A stretch of 64,000 nt of DNA from Elstera cyanobacteriorum (GTDB lineage Bacteria; Pseudomonadota; Alphaproteobacteria; Elsterales; Elsteraceae): assembly GCF_002251735.1 (NCBI RefSeq), contig NZ_NOXS01000034.1, positions 248,376 to 312,375 of the forward strand, written 5' to 3'. The notes beneath the pieces were generated by a model. That model worked only from the letters and a program-made list of their open reading frames with translations, was not told the DNA's origin and did not search any database. The position numbers and the translations under genes are program-made. Shown here in pieces: positions 8,540 through 17,179 of this stretch (position 1 is its first letter; each line of letters opens with the position of its first letter).

Positions 8540-9279
8540 TGCGCCTGCATATCGTCAATCCGAATACCACCGCCTCGATGACGGCGAAGATCGCCGCCGC
8601 CGCCCGCGCCATCGCTGCGCCCGGAACGGCGGTGCAGGCCAGTCAGCCGCAAATGGGGCCGGTATCGATCGAAGGCTATTACGACGAAGCCTATGCCATT
8701 CCCGGCATGCTGCAACGGATCATCGAAGCGGAACGGGACGGGGCCGAGGCGCATATCATCGCTTGCTTCGACGATACCGGGCTCGATGCCGCCCGCCAGG
8801 CGGTGGCCGCCCCGGTGATCGGCATTGGCGAGGCGGCTTTCCACATGGCCAGTTTGATCGCCGGAAAATTCGCGGTGGTGACGACGCTCGATCTGTCGAT
8901 CCCGGTCATCGAGCATAATCTGATCCGCTACGGCCTGGCGTCCCGCTGCGCCAGGGTGCGGGCAGGTGGGTTTGAGGTGCTGGCGCTGGAAGACCCCGGG
9001 TCGGACGCGCGCCATCGGCTGTCGGCGGAGATTGAGGCGGCGAAGCAGGGGGACCGGGCGGATGCCATTGTCCTTGGCTGTGCGGGCATGGCCGATCTTG
9101 CCGCCGATCTCACGCAGCAGCATGGGGTGCCGGTGATCGACGGGGTGGCCGCTGCTGTGACCTTGGCCGAAGGGTTGGTGCGGCTGGGGGTGAAAACGTC
9201 GAAACGTGGCGGTTACGCGCCGCCCCGGCTGAAGCCCTATGCCGGGATTTTTTCAGGATTCGCGGTCGGCGGGGCCTAG
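8539..9279 (+). CDS. Asp/Glu/hydantoin racemase family protein
   Basis: A 246-aa cofactor-independent racemase. The family's N-terminal motif HIVNPNTTASMT is present, and the two catalytic cysteines are visible as C76 (IIACFDD) and C181 (LGCAGM). The closest well-known members are hydantoin and allantoin racemases (HyuE/HpxA type), which make both enantiomers available to a stereospecific hydrolase. It overlaps the permease stop, so it is probably the enzyme for the imported substrate. No hydantoinase or carbamoylase lies in the window. The 3' end overlaps the convergent ROK kinase gene by 27 bp. Confidence 0.88.
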   Translation: MRLHIVNPNTTASMTAKIAAAARAIAAPGTAVQASQPQMGPVSIEGYYDEAYAIPGMLQRIIEAERDGAEAHIIACFDDTGLDAARQAVAAPVIGIGEAAFHMASLIAGKFAVVTTLDLSIPVIEHNLIRYGLASRCARVRAGGFEVLALEDPGSDARHRLSAEIEAAKQGDRADAIVLGCAGMADLAADLTQQHGVPVIDGVAAAVTLAEGLVRLGVKTSKRGGYAPPRLKPYAGIFSGFAVGGA

Positions 9280-10176
9280 GGAAAACCCCGCCTGCGCGCC
9301 AACCAGCGCCGCCCCGAACACCCCGGACGCCGCCCCCAACTGCGCTGGGACGATCCGGGTTGCCAGCGGCGCGGCCATCGCTTGCCGGGCAACGGCGGCA
9401 ATCCCATCGCTGAACAGGCGTTTCACCTCCGACACACCGCCGCCGATAACGATGACCTCGGGATCATAGATATTGATCAAACTGCCGATGGTTTGGCCGA
9501 AGGCAGCGATGAGTTCTTGCATCACCATTTCGGCATCAGAATCGCCGTGCTCAGCCTCGCGCGCAATATCCCAGAGTGGTAGCGGCAGACCGGATAAATC
9601 TTCGTAGCGGCGTTCCAGCGCGGTGCCAGAAAGATATTGTTCGACGCAGCCGGTGCGCCCGCAGTAGCAAGCCCGCCCGTCGCGGTCGAGGGTGAAATGG
9701 CCGATCTCCCCAGCAATCCCGTGGCGCCCGCTGTGCAAGCGGCCCTCGATCACCCAGCCGCCGCCAACCCCCGTGCCGATGGTCACGCCCAAAACGGTTC
9801 GGGCACCGCGCCCCGCGCCAAAATGGGCTTCCGAGAGGGCGAAGGCCTGGGCATCATTGACAACAGCCACCGGCTGGCCGGTCCGTTCCGATAGCGCCTG
9901 CGGCAGTGGGATGCCGTCGAGCCAGGGCATGACGCAGTTTCGAACCATGCCGCTGGTGGGATCGATAGAGCCGGGCAGGCCGAGGCCGATGGTCAGCCTG
10001 TCACCCGCTTCCTGTTGCGTTTCCAGAATCCGGTCGGCCAATTGGCGGATCAACGCCTCCGGCCCGCCGGTGGTTTGGGTGGCCTCGCGTTTGCGCCACA
10101 GCGGATGATCGATGGCGGCGCCGGACAGCGCGCTTTCGATTTTTGTGCCGCCGAGATCTATGCCCAAATGCAACAT
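9253..10176 (-). CDS. ROK family sugar kinase
   Basis: This 307-aa kinase begins with the ATP-binding motif GIDLGGTKIE. The catalytic aspartate is D108 in VVNDAQAF. The ROK zinc site is complete: H160 in GEIGHF and C170, C172, C177 in CYCGRTGC. It phosphorylates a hexose or aminosugar such as fructose, glucose or N-acetylglucosamine; the sequence alone does not settle which. It is the last gene of a sugar-type ABC operon running from 15795 down to here, 3 bp after the ATPase gene, so it probably phosphorylates the imported sugar or a product derived from it. Confidence 0.88.
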   Translation of the reverse strand: MLHLGIDLGGTKIESALSGAAIDHPLWRKREATQTTGGPEALIRQLADRILETQQEAGDRLTIGLGLPGSIDPTSGMVRNCVMPWLDGIPLPQALSERTGQPVAVVNDAQAFALSEAHFGAGRGARTVLGVTIGTGVGGGWVIEGRLHSGRHGIAGEIGHFTLDRDGRACYCGRTGCVEQYLSGTALERRYEDLSGLPLPLWDIAREAEHGDSDAEMVMQELIAAFGQTIGSLINIYDPEVIVIGGGVSEVKRLFSDGIAAVARQAMAAPLATRIVPAQLGAASGVFGAALVGAQAGFSLGPADRES

Positions 10177-10179
10177 GCG

Positions 10180-11235
10180 TTAGCCCCGCATCGCCTGCCC
10201 GCTGGCAGCATCGAAAACGTGCACCCGGCCCGGCAGTGGGGCGAGCGGCAGATGATCCCCGACCTTGGGCAGGGCGGGGACATCGCGCGCATTGACCTTC
10301 ATCACCAGTTCAACCCCGTCGCGGTCCAGGGTTAGGATCGACTCGGACCCCAGCGGTTCGACCAGAACCACGCGCGATGGTAGGCCGCCCTCGGCAATGA
10401 TCAGATCATCGGGGCGGATCCCCAGGACGACCGCCTGACCTTCCGCCGCGCCGGGGGCGGGGGCCGAAAACCCGAAGGCTTGGGCGTGCCCCTTTACCAC
10501 CCGGCCCGGCCCTTGGTTCATCGCCGGGGCGCCGATAAAGCCCGCCACGAACAGATTGGCCGGGCGCTCATAGACCTCCATCGGGGTGCCTACTTGCTCG
10601 ATCCGCCCGTCTTTCATAATGACGATACGGTCGGCCAGGGTCATGGCCTCCACCTGATCGTGGGTGACGTAAATCACCGTCGTCTGCACCGTCTGGTGCA
10701 GCTTTTTGATTTCGGAGCGCATGGTATTGCGCAGCTTGGCATCGAGATTGGACAGCGGCTCGTCGAATAAAAATACCTGCGGGCGGCGGACCATCGCACG
10801 CCCCATCGCCACTCGTTGCCGCTGCCCGCCAGACAGTTCGCCGGGTTTGCGCTCCAAAAGCGCGTCCAGCCCCAGGATGGCGGCGGCCTCTTCGACGCGG
10901 GCTTTCACCTCGGCTTTGGGTGCCCCCGCGACTTCCAGTCCAAACCCCATATTCTGCCGCACGCTCATATGCGGATAGAGGGCGTAGTTCTGAAAAACCA
11001 TCGCGATATTGCGGTTCTTCGGCGCGACGTTATTCACGATCCGGCCCCCGATGGAAACCGTGCCCGCGCTAATATCCTCCAGCCCGGCGATCATCCGCAG
11101 GGTCGTCGATTTCCCGCAGCCGGACGGGCCGACCAGCACGATAAATTCCTTATCGGCAATCGATAGATCGATGCCATGCACGGTGGTCACGCCGCCATAG
11201 CGCTTGACCAACCCCGCGAGATCGACGGCGGCCAT
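10180..11235 (-). CDS. ABC sugar transporter ATP-binding protein, UgpC/MalK-like
   Basis: A 351-aa ATPase of the CUT1 sugar-uptake class. Walker [10 protein letters not shown] is at about 36-44, followed by the signature [14 protein letters not shown], Walker [16 protein letters not shown] and the switch histidine in VTHDQVEA. The C-terminal 110 residues form the TOBE/regulatory domain typical of MalK and UgpC (GIRPDDL). Its ATG overlaps the stop of the lyase gene (TAATG), so the two are translationally coupled. Confidence 0.92.
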   Translation of the reverse strand: MAAVDLAGLVKRYGGVTTVHGIDLSIADKEFIVLVGPSGCGKSTTLRMIAGLEDISAGTVSIGGRIVNNVAPKNRNIAMVFQNYALYPHMSVRQNMGFGLEVAGAPKAEVKARVEEAAAILGLDALLERKPGELSGGQRQRVAMGRAMVRRPQVFLFDEPLSNLDAKLRNTMRSEIKKLHQTVQTTVIYVTHDQVEAMTLADRIVIMKDGRIEQVGTPMEVYERPANLFVAGFIGAPAMNQGPGRVVKGHAQAFGFSAPAPGAAEGQAVVLGIRPDDLIIAEGGLPSRVVLVEPLGSESILTLDRDGVELVMKVNARDVPALPKVGDHLPLAPLPGRVHVFDAASGQAMRG

Positions 11236-12737
11236 TATGCCGCCTCCGCAATCAGGGCGGCGACGGCGGCGGCCAGACGCTCGGCGGCGGCGGCTTCCCG
11301 ATCCGTTGCCACCCGATGGCGGGCCGAAAGCTCGGTCAGCCGGGCGCTGTAAACATCCAGGGCAGCGGCGAGGGCGGCTTTCCCCGGCCCGCCCGGCAAA
11401 GTGCGTACTTCGATGAAATGCTCTGGCGTTGCCAGAGCTTGAATTTCCGCCAGCGGCAGCCGGGGCGGGCGACCCGCCACCTCGGCAAACAGCCGGCTAA
11501 AATCCTCCGGCGGGAGGGCGCTGGCCGGAACGCCGCGATCCACGAGATGGCGGGATAGTTTGCTTGCCACCTCATGCCCCTGGCGGAACGACAGACCTTC
11601 GAGCCGCACCAGCGAATCGGCGACTTCGGTCATAACCAAGCAGGCCTCGTCGATATGGCGGCGGACCTTATCCTCATTGATCCGCACCGCCGCAATAAAA
11701 TCGGCGAACAGCGGCAGGATGCGGTCGGCCACGGCAAAGGCGCCATAGCCTGCGGCCTGGGTCGGCCCTTCCGCGTCGTTCATATCGGTGAACGGCGTAT
11801 TATGTAGGGTCAGCAGCACCGTATCGCAGTGCCCGGCGCCGTGCGACAATTGCAAGCGCATATGTTCGATGGGGACCGGGTTGCGCTTCTGCGGCATGAT
11901 CGAACTGATCTGCACAAAGGCGTTCGGTACATAGAGATGCCCGACCTCGAACCCGGACCAAAGGTTCATATCTTGAATAAAGCGCCCAAGATTGAGGAAC
12001 AGGCCCTTTAAGGCGCTATAGACGCTCATAAGATAGTCGGCGGCAGCGATGCAGCCGTAGGAATTGAGCTGAAGGCTGGAAAAGCCCAAAAGATCGGCCA
12101 TGCGTTCCCGGTTCAGCGGGAAGCCAGTGGTGGTGATCGCTGCCGCGCCCATCGAGCAGAGATCGGCATCGTCCCGGGCGTTTAACAGCCGGTTGAGGTC
12201 GCGCAACAGCACTTCGGCCAGGGCCGCGAGATAATGACCGAAGCGGGTCGGTTGCGCCGGCTGACCATGGGTATAGGCGACGACCAGGGTTTCCTTCTCC
12301 CGCTCCGCCACGCTCAACAGCGTGCGGATGACACCGGAGAGATGGGCGATGGTTCGGTCCAGGCGCCCCTTCAGCACCATTTTGAACTGGGTCACGTCGA
12401 TATCATTGCGGCTGCGCCCGGTATGCAAGCGCCCGCCTAAGTCCCGCCCAACGCGCTGGCATAAAGCGTCTTCAACGACGAAAAACAGGTCTTCGAACTG
12501 CCCGGTATAGGTCTGGGCAGGAAGATCGATGGTCGCATCGATGGCGTCCAGCGCCGCCAGAATGCGCCCGGCTTCGCCGCGGCTTAGGATGCCTTGTTCG
12601 GCCAGCATTACCCCATGCGCCCGATTAATGCGCTGGAGCGGTTGATAGTAATGGGCCTTCGCCTCGTCAAACAGCGGGGACAGAACGGCGCCCTTATAGC
12701 TTTCGGCGGGGAAGCGGGACGTATCGGCATGGGGCAT
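11235..12737 (-). CDS. Argininosuccinate-lyase-like enzyme of the aspartase/fumarase superfamily
   Basis: A 500-aa C-N lyase homologue. The conserved regions are HTGRSRND (about 105-112), YTHGQPAQP (155-163, with the conserved His) and the signature [10 protein letters not shown] (278-287), where the second Ser is the catalytic base in the superfamily. It departs from true ArgH: RNDQ is RNDI, GSS is ISS, and MPQKKNPD is MPQKRNPV; it is also some 40 residues longer than typical ArgH. Placed between a permease and the ATPase of a sugar-type importer, it is unlikely to be the housekeeping arginine gene. Ethylenediamine-disuccinate (EDDS) lyase, an ArgH-like enzyme of similar length, is one precedent for a catabolic role. 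The substrate is unknown. Confidence 0.75.
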   Translation of the reverse strand: MPHADTSRFPAESYKGAVLSPLFDEAKAHYYQPLQRINRAHGVMLAEQGILSRGEAGRILAALDAIDATIDLPAQTYTGQFEDLFFVVEDALCQRVGRDLGGRLHTGRSRNDIDVTQFKMVLKGRLDRTIAHLSGVIRTLLSVAEREKETLVVAYTHGQPAQPTRFGHYLAALAEVLLRDLNRLLNARDDADLCSMGAAAITTTGFPLNRERMADLLGFSSLQLNSYGCIAAADYLMSVYSALKGLFLNLGRFIQDMNLWSGFEVGHLYVPNAFVQISSIMPQKRNPVPIEHMRLQLSHGAGHCDTVLLTLHNTPFTDMNDAEGPTQAAGYGAFAVADRILPLFADFIAAVRINEDKVRRHIDEACLVMTEVADSLVRLEGLSFRQGHEVASKLSRHLVDRGVPASALPPEDFSRLFAEVAGRPPRLPLAEIQALATPEHFIEVRTLPGGPGKAALAAALDVYSARLTELSARHRVATDREAAAAERLAAAVAALIAEAA

Positions 12738-12743
12738 GATGGC

Positions 12744-13562
12744 TTAACTCTTCAAACCGGACAGGGTGATGCCCTTGATGATGTGACGTTGGAACAGCAG
12801 GAACGCGACCAGGGTGGGGAAGGAGGCAATCGCCGCCCCCGCCATGATCATTTCCCATTCCGCCTGATGTTCGCCGCTAAAGAAGGCCATCCCGACCGGC
12901 AGCGTATAGAGATCGCGCGAGTTGGTGATGATCAGCGGCCATAAAAACGCAGCCCAATTTCCAAGAAAAATGAAAATCGCCAGCGCCGCCAAAGCGGGTT
13001 TGACCAGCGGCAGGGCGATCCGGCGAAAAATCGCAAACTCCCCCAGGCCGTCGATCCGGGCAGCGTCCAGCAGTTCATCCGGGACGGTTTCGAAGAATTG
13101 CTTCATCAAAAACGTGCCGAACCCCGTCATCATGCCCGGGAACATGATGCCCCAGTAGCTATCGAGCCAACCGAAACTCTTGGCCATTACATACCAAGGG
13201 ATGACCAGCATTTCGGTGGGGATCATCAGGGTCGAAAGGATCAGGATGAAGACCAGCTTCTGCCCACGGAACCGGTATTTCGCCAGGGTGTAACCGACGA
13301 GACTATCGAAGAACAGCACGCTTGCCGTGGTTGCCAGGGCCACGATCATACTATTGGCAAACCAGAGCGGAAACCGGCCTTCGCTGAGGATTTTGATATA
13401 GTTTCCCAGCGTCGGATTGGCGGGGATCAGCGACAGATCATAGGCATCGGCACTGAACTTGAGCGAGGTGGAGAGCATCAGCCAAATCGGCAGAATGCAC
13501 AGAATCCCCCCCGCCAGCAGCGCCAGCGCCATCATCCCCTGGCCCAGGCGGCGCGACATCAT
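12744..13562 (-). CDS. ABC sugar transporter permease, MalG/UgpE-like
   Basis: A 272-aa inner-membrane protein with about six helices and the EAA loop DAARIDGLGEFAIFRRIALPLVKP. The start is the ATG at 13562-13560, which overlaps the TGA of the upstream permease (ATGA). Longer in-frame starts run back into that gene in a different frame and are not credible. It ends 6 bp before the lyase gene. It pairs with the MalF-like subunit to form the transport channel. Confidence 0.92.
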   Translation of the reverse strand: MMSRRLGQGMMALALLAGGILCILPIWLMLSTSLKFSADAYDLSLIPANPTLGNYIKILSEGRFPLWFANSMIVALATTASVLFFDSLVGYTLAKYRFRGQKLVFILILSTLMIPTEMLVIPWYVMAKSFGWLDSYWGIMFPGMMTGFGTFLMKQFFETVPDELLDAARIDGLGEFAIFRRIALPLVKPALAALAIFIFLGNWAAFLWPLIITNSRDLYTLPVGMAFFSGEHQAEWEMIMAGAAIASFPTLVAFLLFQRHIIKGITLSGLKS

Positions 13563-14461
13563 GGTTTTTTCCCCAGAAGTTTCATCTGGATCAGGGTGAT
13601 CAGCATCAGGATGGCAAAAAGCACGACCGTTGCGGCGGAGGCGTAGCCCATATCGAACTTGTGAAACGCCGTCTGATAGATATGCAGCACGATTGGTTTC
13701 GTCGAATTGACCGGCCCGCCCAGGCCATCCTGGGTCATATTGTAGACCTGATCGAAAATGCGCAGCAGATGAATGGTGTTGATGATGGCGAGAAACAGGA
13801 TCGTCGGCTTCAGCAGCGGCAGGGTAATGCGGCGCAGGATTTGCCAATTGCTGGCGCCGTCGATGCGCGCGGCTTCGTAATAGGTCTCGGGAATAGCCTT
13901 CAGCCCCGCTAAAAAGATCACGACATTAAAGCCCAGCCCGGCCCAAACGACCGGCGCGGTAATCGCCGGGATCGCTTGGGTGGTCGAGGTCAAAAAGCGC
14001 TGCGGATCGCCGCCGAGATCGGTGATCAGATTGTTGAACAGTCCGATGGGGGGCGGCTGATATAGCCAGCGCCAAACCCAGGCCATCGCCACGGTCGAAG
14101 CGATATGCGGTAGGAAGTAGAGCGCCCGCAAGAAGCCCTGACCGAAGGAGACTTTATCGAGGAAATAGGCGATCAAAAAACTCAACGCCAGCCCGACCGG
14201 CAGCCCGATGCCGACATATTCGAACGTATTGCCCATCACTTTCCAAAACAGCGGGTCTTTCATCAGCCGCTCGTAATTGGCGAGACCGACGAACTGTTTG
14301 GTGGGGGAGACGATGTTCCACCGGGTCAGAGACAGATAAAAACTCTCCAGCGCCGGATAAAAGCGGATAACGGTATAAAAGACCGCCGGGACGGCCAGGA
14401 ACAGATAGGCCGTCATCGCCTGGCGCTGGCGGATGGTCAGATGCTCGGTCGAAAAGCGCAT
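13559..14461 (-). CDS. ABC sugar transporter permease, MalF/UgpA-like
   Basis: A 300-aa permease with a first helix at AYLFLAVPAVFYTVIRFYPA and the EAA loop EAARIDGASNWQILRRITLPLLKP. It follows the binding-protein gene after 68 bp and overlaps the next permease by 4 bp. It is part of the CUT1 importer, with the substrate not predictable from sequence. Confidence 0.92.
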   Translation of the reverse strand: MRFSTEHLTIRQRQAMTAYLFLAVPAVFYTVIRFYPALESFYLSLTRWNIVSPTKQFVGLANYERLMKDPLFWKVMGNTFEYVGIGLPVGLALSFLIAYFLDKVSFGQGFLRALYFLPHIASTVAMAWVWRWLYQPPPIGLFNNLITDLGGDPQRFLTSTTQAIPAITAPVVWAGLGFNVVIFLAGLKAIPETYYEAARIDGASNWQILRRITLPLLKPTILFLAIINTIHLLRIFDQVYNMTQDGLGGPVNSTKPIVLHIYQTAFHKFDMGYASAATVVLFAILMLITLIQMKLLGKKP

Positions 14462-14529
14462 CGGATTTTAGCTCCGGCAGGGCAGGCGATAACGGCCTTG
14501 CGCGTGACAGGACAGGTGAAACGGCGGGT

Positions 14530-15795
14530 CTATTTTCCGTAGAATTCGTCCAGCAATTGCTGTTCGCGCTCGGCCATCGCCTTCACGGCGTCCTTGCCGC
14601 TGCGCCCGGCGGAGACGGCTTCGTCCACCGCATCCAGCATCACTTGCCGCTGCCCGCTTTCGTCGATGAAATAGGTGGCATGGGCATAGTCGAGGCCCTT
14701 GATGAACGGGCCATAGAGCGGATGGTTCAAATTCTCCGGCGTCAGCGCTACCGACTTCCGCGCCGGAAGCTCGCCGACCTTTGCCAGCCAGACCTTCATT
14801 GTCTTTTCAGAGGTGATGTATTTGAGGAATTTGACCGAGGCCTCCAGCTTCGCGCCCTTGGTGCTGCTGGTGATGCCATGCGCCCAGAAGGAGGCGAAAT
14901 TCGATTTTACCCCATTATGCGCGGGCAGCTCTGCCACGCCATAATTCAACCCTGCCTGGGCATTCAACGCCGCAAGGCGGAAGGAGCCGTCGATATTCAT
15001 CGCCGCTTTGCCGGAGCGGAAGGCGGTCACATCGTCCGTCATGAAGCCCGGGAAACCGACCTTATGCTTCGTGATGAGATCGAGATACCATTGGAAGGCT
15101 TCCGCCCCCGCAGGCGTATTATAGGCAACCTTCTTATTGTCTGGCGAATAGGGCGTCACGCCCCATTGGCGGAATAGAACCTCGCGAATGAAGTGCTGTC
15201 CCTGACCGGCAGGATGCACCGCCGACCCGGCCACGACAATATTCCCCTTGCCGTCGCGCTCGGTCATTTTCAGGCTATAGTCGAGATAGTCCTGCAAGGT
15301 TGCGGGCGGTTTGGCCGGGTCGAGACCGGCTTTGGTAAACAGGTCTTTATTATAGAATAGCGCCAACGACCGCACGGCGGTCGGCAGGGCATAATATTTG
15401 CCGTCGACTTTGGCAGCTTTCACCAAATCGAAGAAATCTTTCTCCACCTCGGCCGCCGGAAACTCTTTTTCCGGCAGCGGCTGCAAATAACCGCCCTTTA
15501 GATATTGCGGTAGCCAGCCGTAGAAAAGATTGATGACATCGGGACCAACCCCCGCCGGGACCGAGCTTGCGACCTTGGTGCCGTAATTGGCATAGGGGAA
15601 GGTTTCGTGCTTGACCTTAATGCCGGGGTTTTCTTTTTCGAACTCGGCGATCAGCTCGTTAACAACCGCCTCCTTCTCCTTCAGAAAATACTGCCAATAG
15701 GTGATTTCGACGGTCTGGGCGGCGGCCCCGGCGGACCAAACCAACCCGGCCACCCCCGCCAGAAGCCCCATTATCCGCGTGTTCCGCTGAACCAT
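14530..15795 (-). CDS. ABC sugar transporter periplasmic binding protein
   Basis: A 421-aa family 1 solute-binding protein. The start at ATG 15795 is set by GGAGAGGGAT directly upstream. A Sec signal peptide ends at about residue 26 (GAAAQT). The mature domain has the usual maltose-binding-like features, for example VEITYWQYFLKEKE at the N-terminus and RSGKAAMNIDGSFRL in the middle. It is the first gene of the operon that continues through two permeases, the ArgH-like lyase, the ATPase and the ROK kinase. It is divergent from the ROK repressor, whose likely operator is in the gap. Confidence 0.9.
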   Translation of the reverse strand: MVQRNTRIMGLLAGVAGLVWSAGAAAQTVEITYWQYFLKEKEAVVNELIAEFEKENPGIKVKHETFPYANYGTKVASSVPAGVGPDVINLFYGWLPQYLKGGYLQPLPEKEFPAAEVEKDFFDLVKAAKVDGKYYALPTAVRSLALFYNKDLFTKAGLDPAKPPATLQDYLDYSLKMTERDGKGNIVVAGSAVHPAGQGQHFIREVLFRQWGVTPYSPDNKKVAYNTPAGAEAFQWYLDLITKHKVGFPGFMTDDVTAFRSGKAAMNIDGSFRLAALNAQAGLNYGVAELPAHNGVKSNFASFWAHGITSSTKGAKLEASVKFLKYITSEKTMKVWLAKVGELPARKSVALTPENLNHPLYGPFIKGLDYAHATYFIDESGQRQVMLDAVDEAVSAGRSGKDAVKAMAEREQQLLDEFYGK

Positions 15796-15898
15796 ATCCC
15801 TCTCCCCGCTGAAGCCTTGCGCCCGACAGCCCCGATGACCGGCGGTGCGTCCCATCTGGTGGGCGGGTTTTGCTGATCCGACTGGCCCGCCGCATTAA

Positions 15899-15918
15899 TT
15901 CAATTCACTTGATTTGAA
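15899..15918. promoter_or_regulatory. Candidate ROK-repressor operator (20-bp near-palindrome)
   Basis: TTCAATTCA-CT-TGATTTGAA: 8 of 10 base pairs are symmetric. It lies in the 198-bp gap between the sugar-binding protein gene and the divergent ROK regulator. Position and AT-rich dyad symmetry, similar in style to NagC/Mlc sites, make it the best operator candidate. Confidence 0.55.
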
Positions 15919-15993
15919 GAAAGAAAGCGGCTTTTGTAAAGGGAGAATCGTAAGGATCGATCAGACAATCGGTGAAACTGCCGGGAGCCGACG

Positions 15994-17172
15994 ATGATAG
16001 CCCCCTCTGGCGGCACCAATCTCGATTATGCACGCTCGTTCAATCGTAAAGTGGTGATCGAAGCCGTGCGGCTGAAAGGGCCGGTCAGCCGGGCAGAACT
16101 GACGCGGCTGACGCATCTTTCCGCCCAGACCGTTTCCAACATTGTCGCCGAACTGCTGGAGGCGGGGTTGCTGCGGGAGGAGGGGCGCCGCCAAGCCAAG
16201 CGCGGCCAACCGGCGATTGACTTGGTCCTGAACCCGGACGGCGCCGCCACCATCGGTTTGACGGTCGAACAGAGCCAGCTTACGGCCATCTTGGTCAATC
16301 TGGTCGGCGAAACCCGGGCGCGGCGCACGCTGCGGTTGGATCGGGCCAGCCCGGCAGACGTTCTTCCGAAAGCTGCCGCCTTGGTGGCCGAGCTGCGCGA
16401 CATTATCGGGTCGACGCCCCTTTGGGGGGTAGGCATCGCCATGCCGGGGCCGTTCGCCGTCGATGGCGCCGATTTTTCCAGCCCGATGACTCTGCCCGAC
16501 TGGGGCGGGGTCGATATTATCGGGGCGTTTACCCAGCTTCTCGACTTGCCGGTAGAGTTGGAACGCGATGCCGCCGCGGCGGCGCGCGCCGAGTATCTGT
16601 ATGGCGCGGCGCGGGAGATGCAGCAGTTCTTCTATTTGCATTTCGGCGTCGGTCTGGGCGGGGCCTATGCGCGGTCGGGGCATCCACTGCGGGGGGTGCG
16701 GGGGAACGCAGGGGAAATCGGCTTGATCCCAGCGCGCGATGGCCGCCCTTTGGAAGATCATGTGTCGCGCTTGGCGCTCGAACGGGCGGTGGCCGCCGCC
16801 GGGGCCGATCCCGCCAGCCTTGCCGATCCATCGGCCCCCGCGACTGCCGCGTGGATCGCTGGCGCCGTGCCCGACCTGCGGCGGGCGATTTGCATTCTCG
16901 AAAATCTGTTTGATCCGCAGTCCATCGTCCTGGGTGGGAATTTGCCGCCCTCAGTTCTAAGCGCGCTGATCGCTGCCCTGCATCCCCTTGATCCCAGTAT
17001 CGCCGACACGCACGACCGGCGTTTCCCTCGGGTAACCGCCGCTGCACTTGGGCCGGATGGTCAGGCCCAAGGCGCGGCAGCCCTGCCCGTGTTCGAAACC
17101 CTATCCCCCCAACCCGCCAGCCTGCGCAAATCCGGGTCCGATGACCCGGGGTTGCCGCTGTCCGACCGCTGA
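15994..17172 (+). CDS. ROK family transcriptional repressor (NagC/XylR-like)
   Basis: This 392-aa regulator has an N-terminal winged helix-turn-helix (residues about 18-65: AELTRLTHLSAQTVSNIVAELLEAGLL) followed by a ROK sugar-binding domain. The ROK part keeps GEIGLIP but lacks the zinc cysteine cluster CxCGxxGC, so kinase activity is doubtful and a sensor role fits. It is divergent from the sugar ABC operon and should control it and possibly the downstream deacetylase gene, whose ribosome site overlaps its stop codon. The inducer is probably the imported sugar or its phosphate. Confidence 0.9.
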   Translation: MIAPSGGTNLDYARSFNRKVVIEAVRLKGPVSRAELTRLTHLSAQTVSNIVAELLEAGLLREEGRRQAKRGQPAIDLVLNPDGAATIGLTVEQSQLTAILVNLVGETRARRTLRLDRASPADVLPKAAALVAELRDIIGSTPLWGVGIAMPGPFAVDGADFSSPMTLPDWGGVDIIGAFTQLLDLPVELERDAAAAARAEYLYGAAREMQQFFYLHFGVGLGGAYARSGHPLRGVRGNAGEIGLIPARDGRPLEDHVSRLALERAVAAAGADPASLADPSAPATAAWIAGAVPDLRRAICILENLFDPQSIVLGGNLPPSVLSALIAALHPLDPSIADTHDRRFPRVTAAALGPDGQAQGAAALPVFETLSPQPASLRKSGSDDPGLPLSDR

Positions 17173-17179
17173 GGTTGCT

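Noticed and set aside
11235-12737. Assigning the ArgH-like gene as housekeeping argH
   Set aside because: Operon context and active-site-region substitutions argue against it. It was kept as a family-level call without a gene symbol.
15994-17172. ROK regulator as a second sugar kinase
   Set aside because: It has an N-terminal HTH and lacks the zinc cysteine cluster.
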